This document shows, piece after piece, positions 5,133-5,489 of a DNA stretch of 5,489 nt. The first letter of the stretch is position 1. Every line of letters starts with the position of its first letter. This stretch comes from an uncultured Clostridia bacterium (GTDB lineage Bacteria; Bacillota; Clostridia; Oscillospirales; Acutalibacteraceae). Where the stretch lies: contig CAMHNT010000151.1 in the NCBI GenBank assembly GCA_946186535.1, forward strand, positions 1 to 5,489, written 5' to 3'. The notes beneath the pieces were generated by a model. It had not been told where the DNA came from. It saw nothing but the letters and a program-made list of their open reading frames with translations, and searched no databases. A program made the position numbers and the translations under genes.

Positions 5133-5379
5133 CGTCTGCCTCGATTAATTCGTGAAGTTGACCGTTTCCGCTTCTGAGCTGCTCTATTGACAAATCGAGC
5201 TTTGCCAGATATTCAGAATTCCTTGCAGCTTTCGTTAGCTGGTTATATTGATCAAGGCTGATAATTACTACATTTTTTTCGTTTTTTCGTGTAACAACGA
5301 CAGTTTCGTTTTCATCATTGGCTTTGTCACAATAGTTTTTTAAATTCTCACGTACTGTTGAATAATTTACTGCTAACAT
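5125..5379 (-). CDS. yefM: YefM/Phd-family antitoxin
   Basis: The 84-aa antitoxin neutralises YoeB and, with it, represses its own operon. The N-terminal Phd/YefM DNA-binding and dimerisation domain is clear: VNYSTVRENLKNYCDKA (4-20), then ETVVVTRKNEKNVVIISLDQYNQL (a span at 25-48 with key residues T30, R31, I40, S41 and Y45). The C-terminal part (about 50-84, NSEYLAKLDLSIEQLRSG and an acidic tail) is the toxin-binding region, expected to be disordered without toxin. The start ATG (5379-5377) has an AGAGGTGA Shine-Dalgarno (5391-5384) 4 nt upstream. It is the first gene of the operon, as is usual for the antitoxin, and lies downstream of a near-consensus promoter with TGTACA operators. Confidence 0.94.
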   Translation of the reverse strand: MLAVNYSTVRENLKNYCDKANDENETVVVTRKNEKNVVIISLDQYNQLTKAARNSEYLAKLDLSIEQLRSGNGQLHELIEADDE

Positions 5380-5392
5380 AAAATCACCTCTT

Positions 5393-5443
5393 TGTACAAT
5401 TTTTAGTTAATTATATTGTACGGATTTTTGTACAATATAATTA
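5393..5443. promoter_or_regulatory. Candidate YefM-YoeB operator array (TGTAC boxes)
   Basis: Three boxes are visible: TGTACA (5393-5398), TGTACG (5417-5422) and TGTACA (5429-5434). Their centres are 24 and 12 bp apart. The last two lie in a perfect inverted repeat with 14-bp arms (5408-5421 and 5430-5443) around an 8-base centre. TGTACA is the known core of the palindromes bound by E. coli YefM, so autorepression is the natural reading. One arm overlaps the -10, and the most downstream box lies beside the Shine-Dalgarno. Confidence 0.8.
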
Positions 5444-5468
5444 TATGCCAATTTCTGAAAAAAGTCAA
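5440..5468 (-). promoter_or_regulatory. Promoter of yefM-yoeB
   Basis: On the minus strand there is TTGACT (5468-5463; 5 of 6), a 17-bp spacer, and TATAAT (5445-5440; perfect). Transcription would start near 5433, inside the third operator box, and leave a leader of about 55 nt. The remaining bases to 5489 are AT-rich and show nothing further. Confidence 0.82.
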
Positions 5469-5489
5469 TATATTTATTTAATATTATAT

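Overview
The window looks like chromosomal DNA of a Gram-positive anaerobe of the class Clostridia, probably close to Ruminococcus (Oscillospiraceae). This is inferred from AGGAGG-type ribosome binding sites, a TTG start, moderate GC with AT-rich intergenic spaces, the pairing of a DUF1934 (YwiB-like) gene with argS, and GC-rich hairpin repeats between genes. Genus level is inference only.

Layout. Bases 1-281 hold no gene but carry copies of a dispersed repeat (copies A and B). A 274-residue protein of unknown function lies on the minus strand (282-1106). The intergenic region 1107-1504 carries two divergent promoter candidates, a strong sigma-A-type one for the unknown gene and an extended -10 one for murI. 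The roughly 200-nt murI leader contains a possible 21-codon upstream ORF with a strong Shine-Dalgarno. murI (glutamate racemase, 1505-2317) follows. The 193-bp gap 2318-2510 is made largely of repeats: copy C, a double-hairpin element and a 16/17-bp tandem repeat that runs into the ribosome binding site of the next gene. The DUF1934 gene (2511-2957) overlaps argS (arginyl-tRNA synthetase, 2950-4692) by 8 nt. Another repeat copy (D) starts right after the argS stop codon. A strong stem-loop (4833-4868) separates argS from a convergent yefM-yoeB toxin-antitoxin operon (4875-5379, minus strand). That operon has a near-consensus promoter and three TGTAC boxes phased at 12-bp multiples.

How it works together. 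murI makes D-glutamate for peptidoglycan and argS charges tRNA-Arg, so both are core housekeeping functions. YefM-YoeB is an autoregulated accessory module whose toxin cuts mRNA on the ribosome. Nothing here amounts to a clearly new multi-gene system. The points most worth a second look are the YefM operator array, the repeat family that abuts stop codons, the murI upstream ORF, and the unknown gene.
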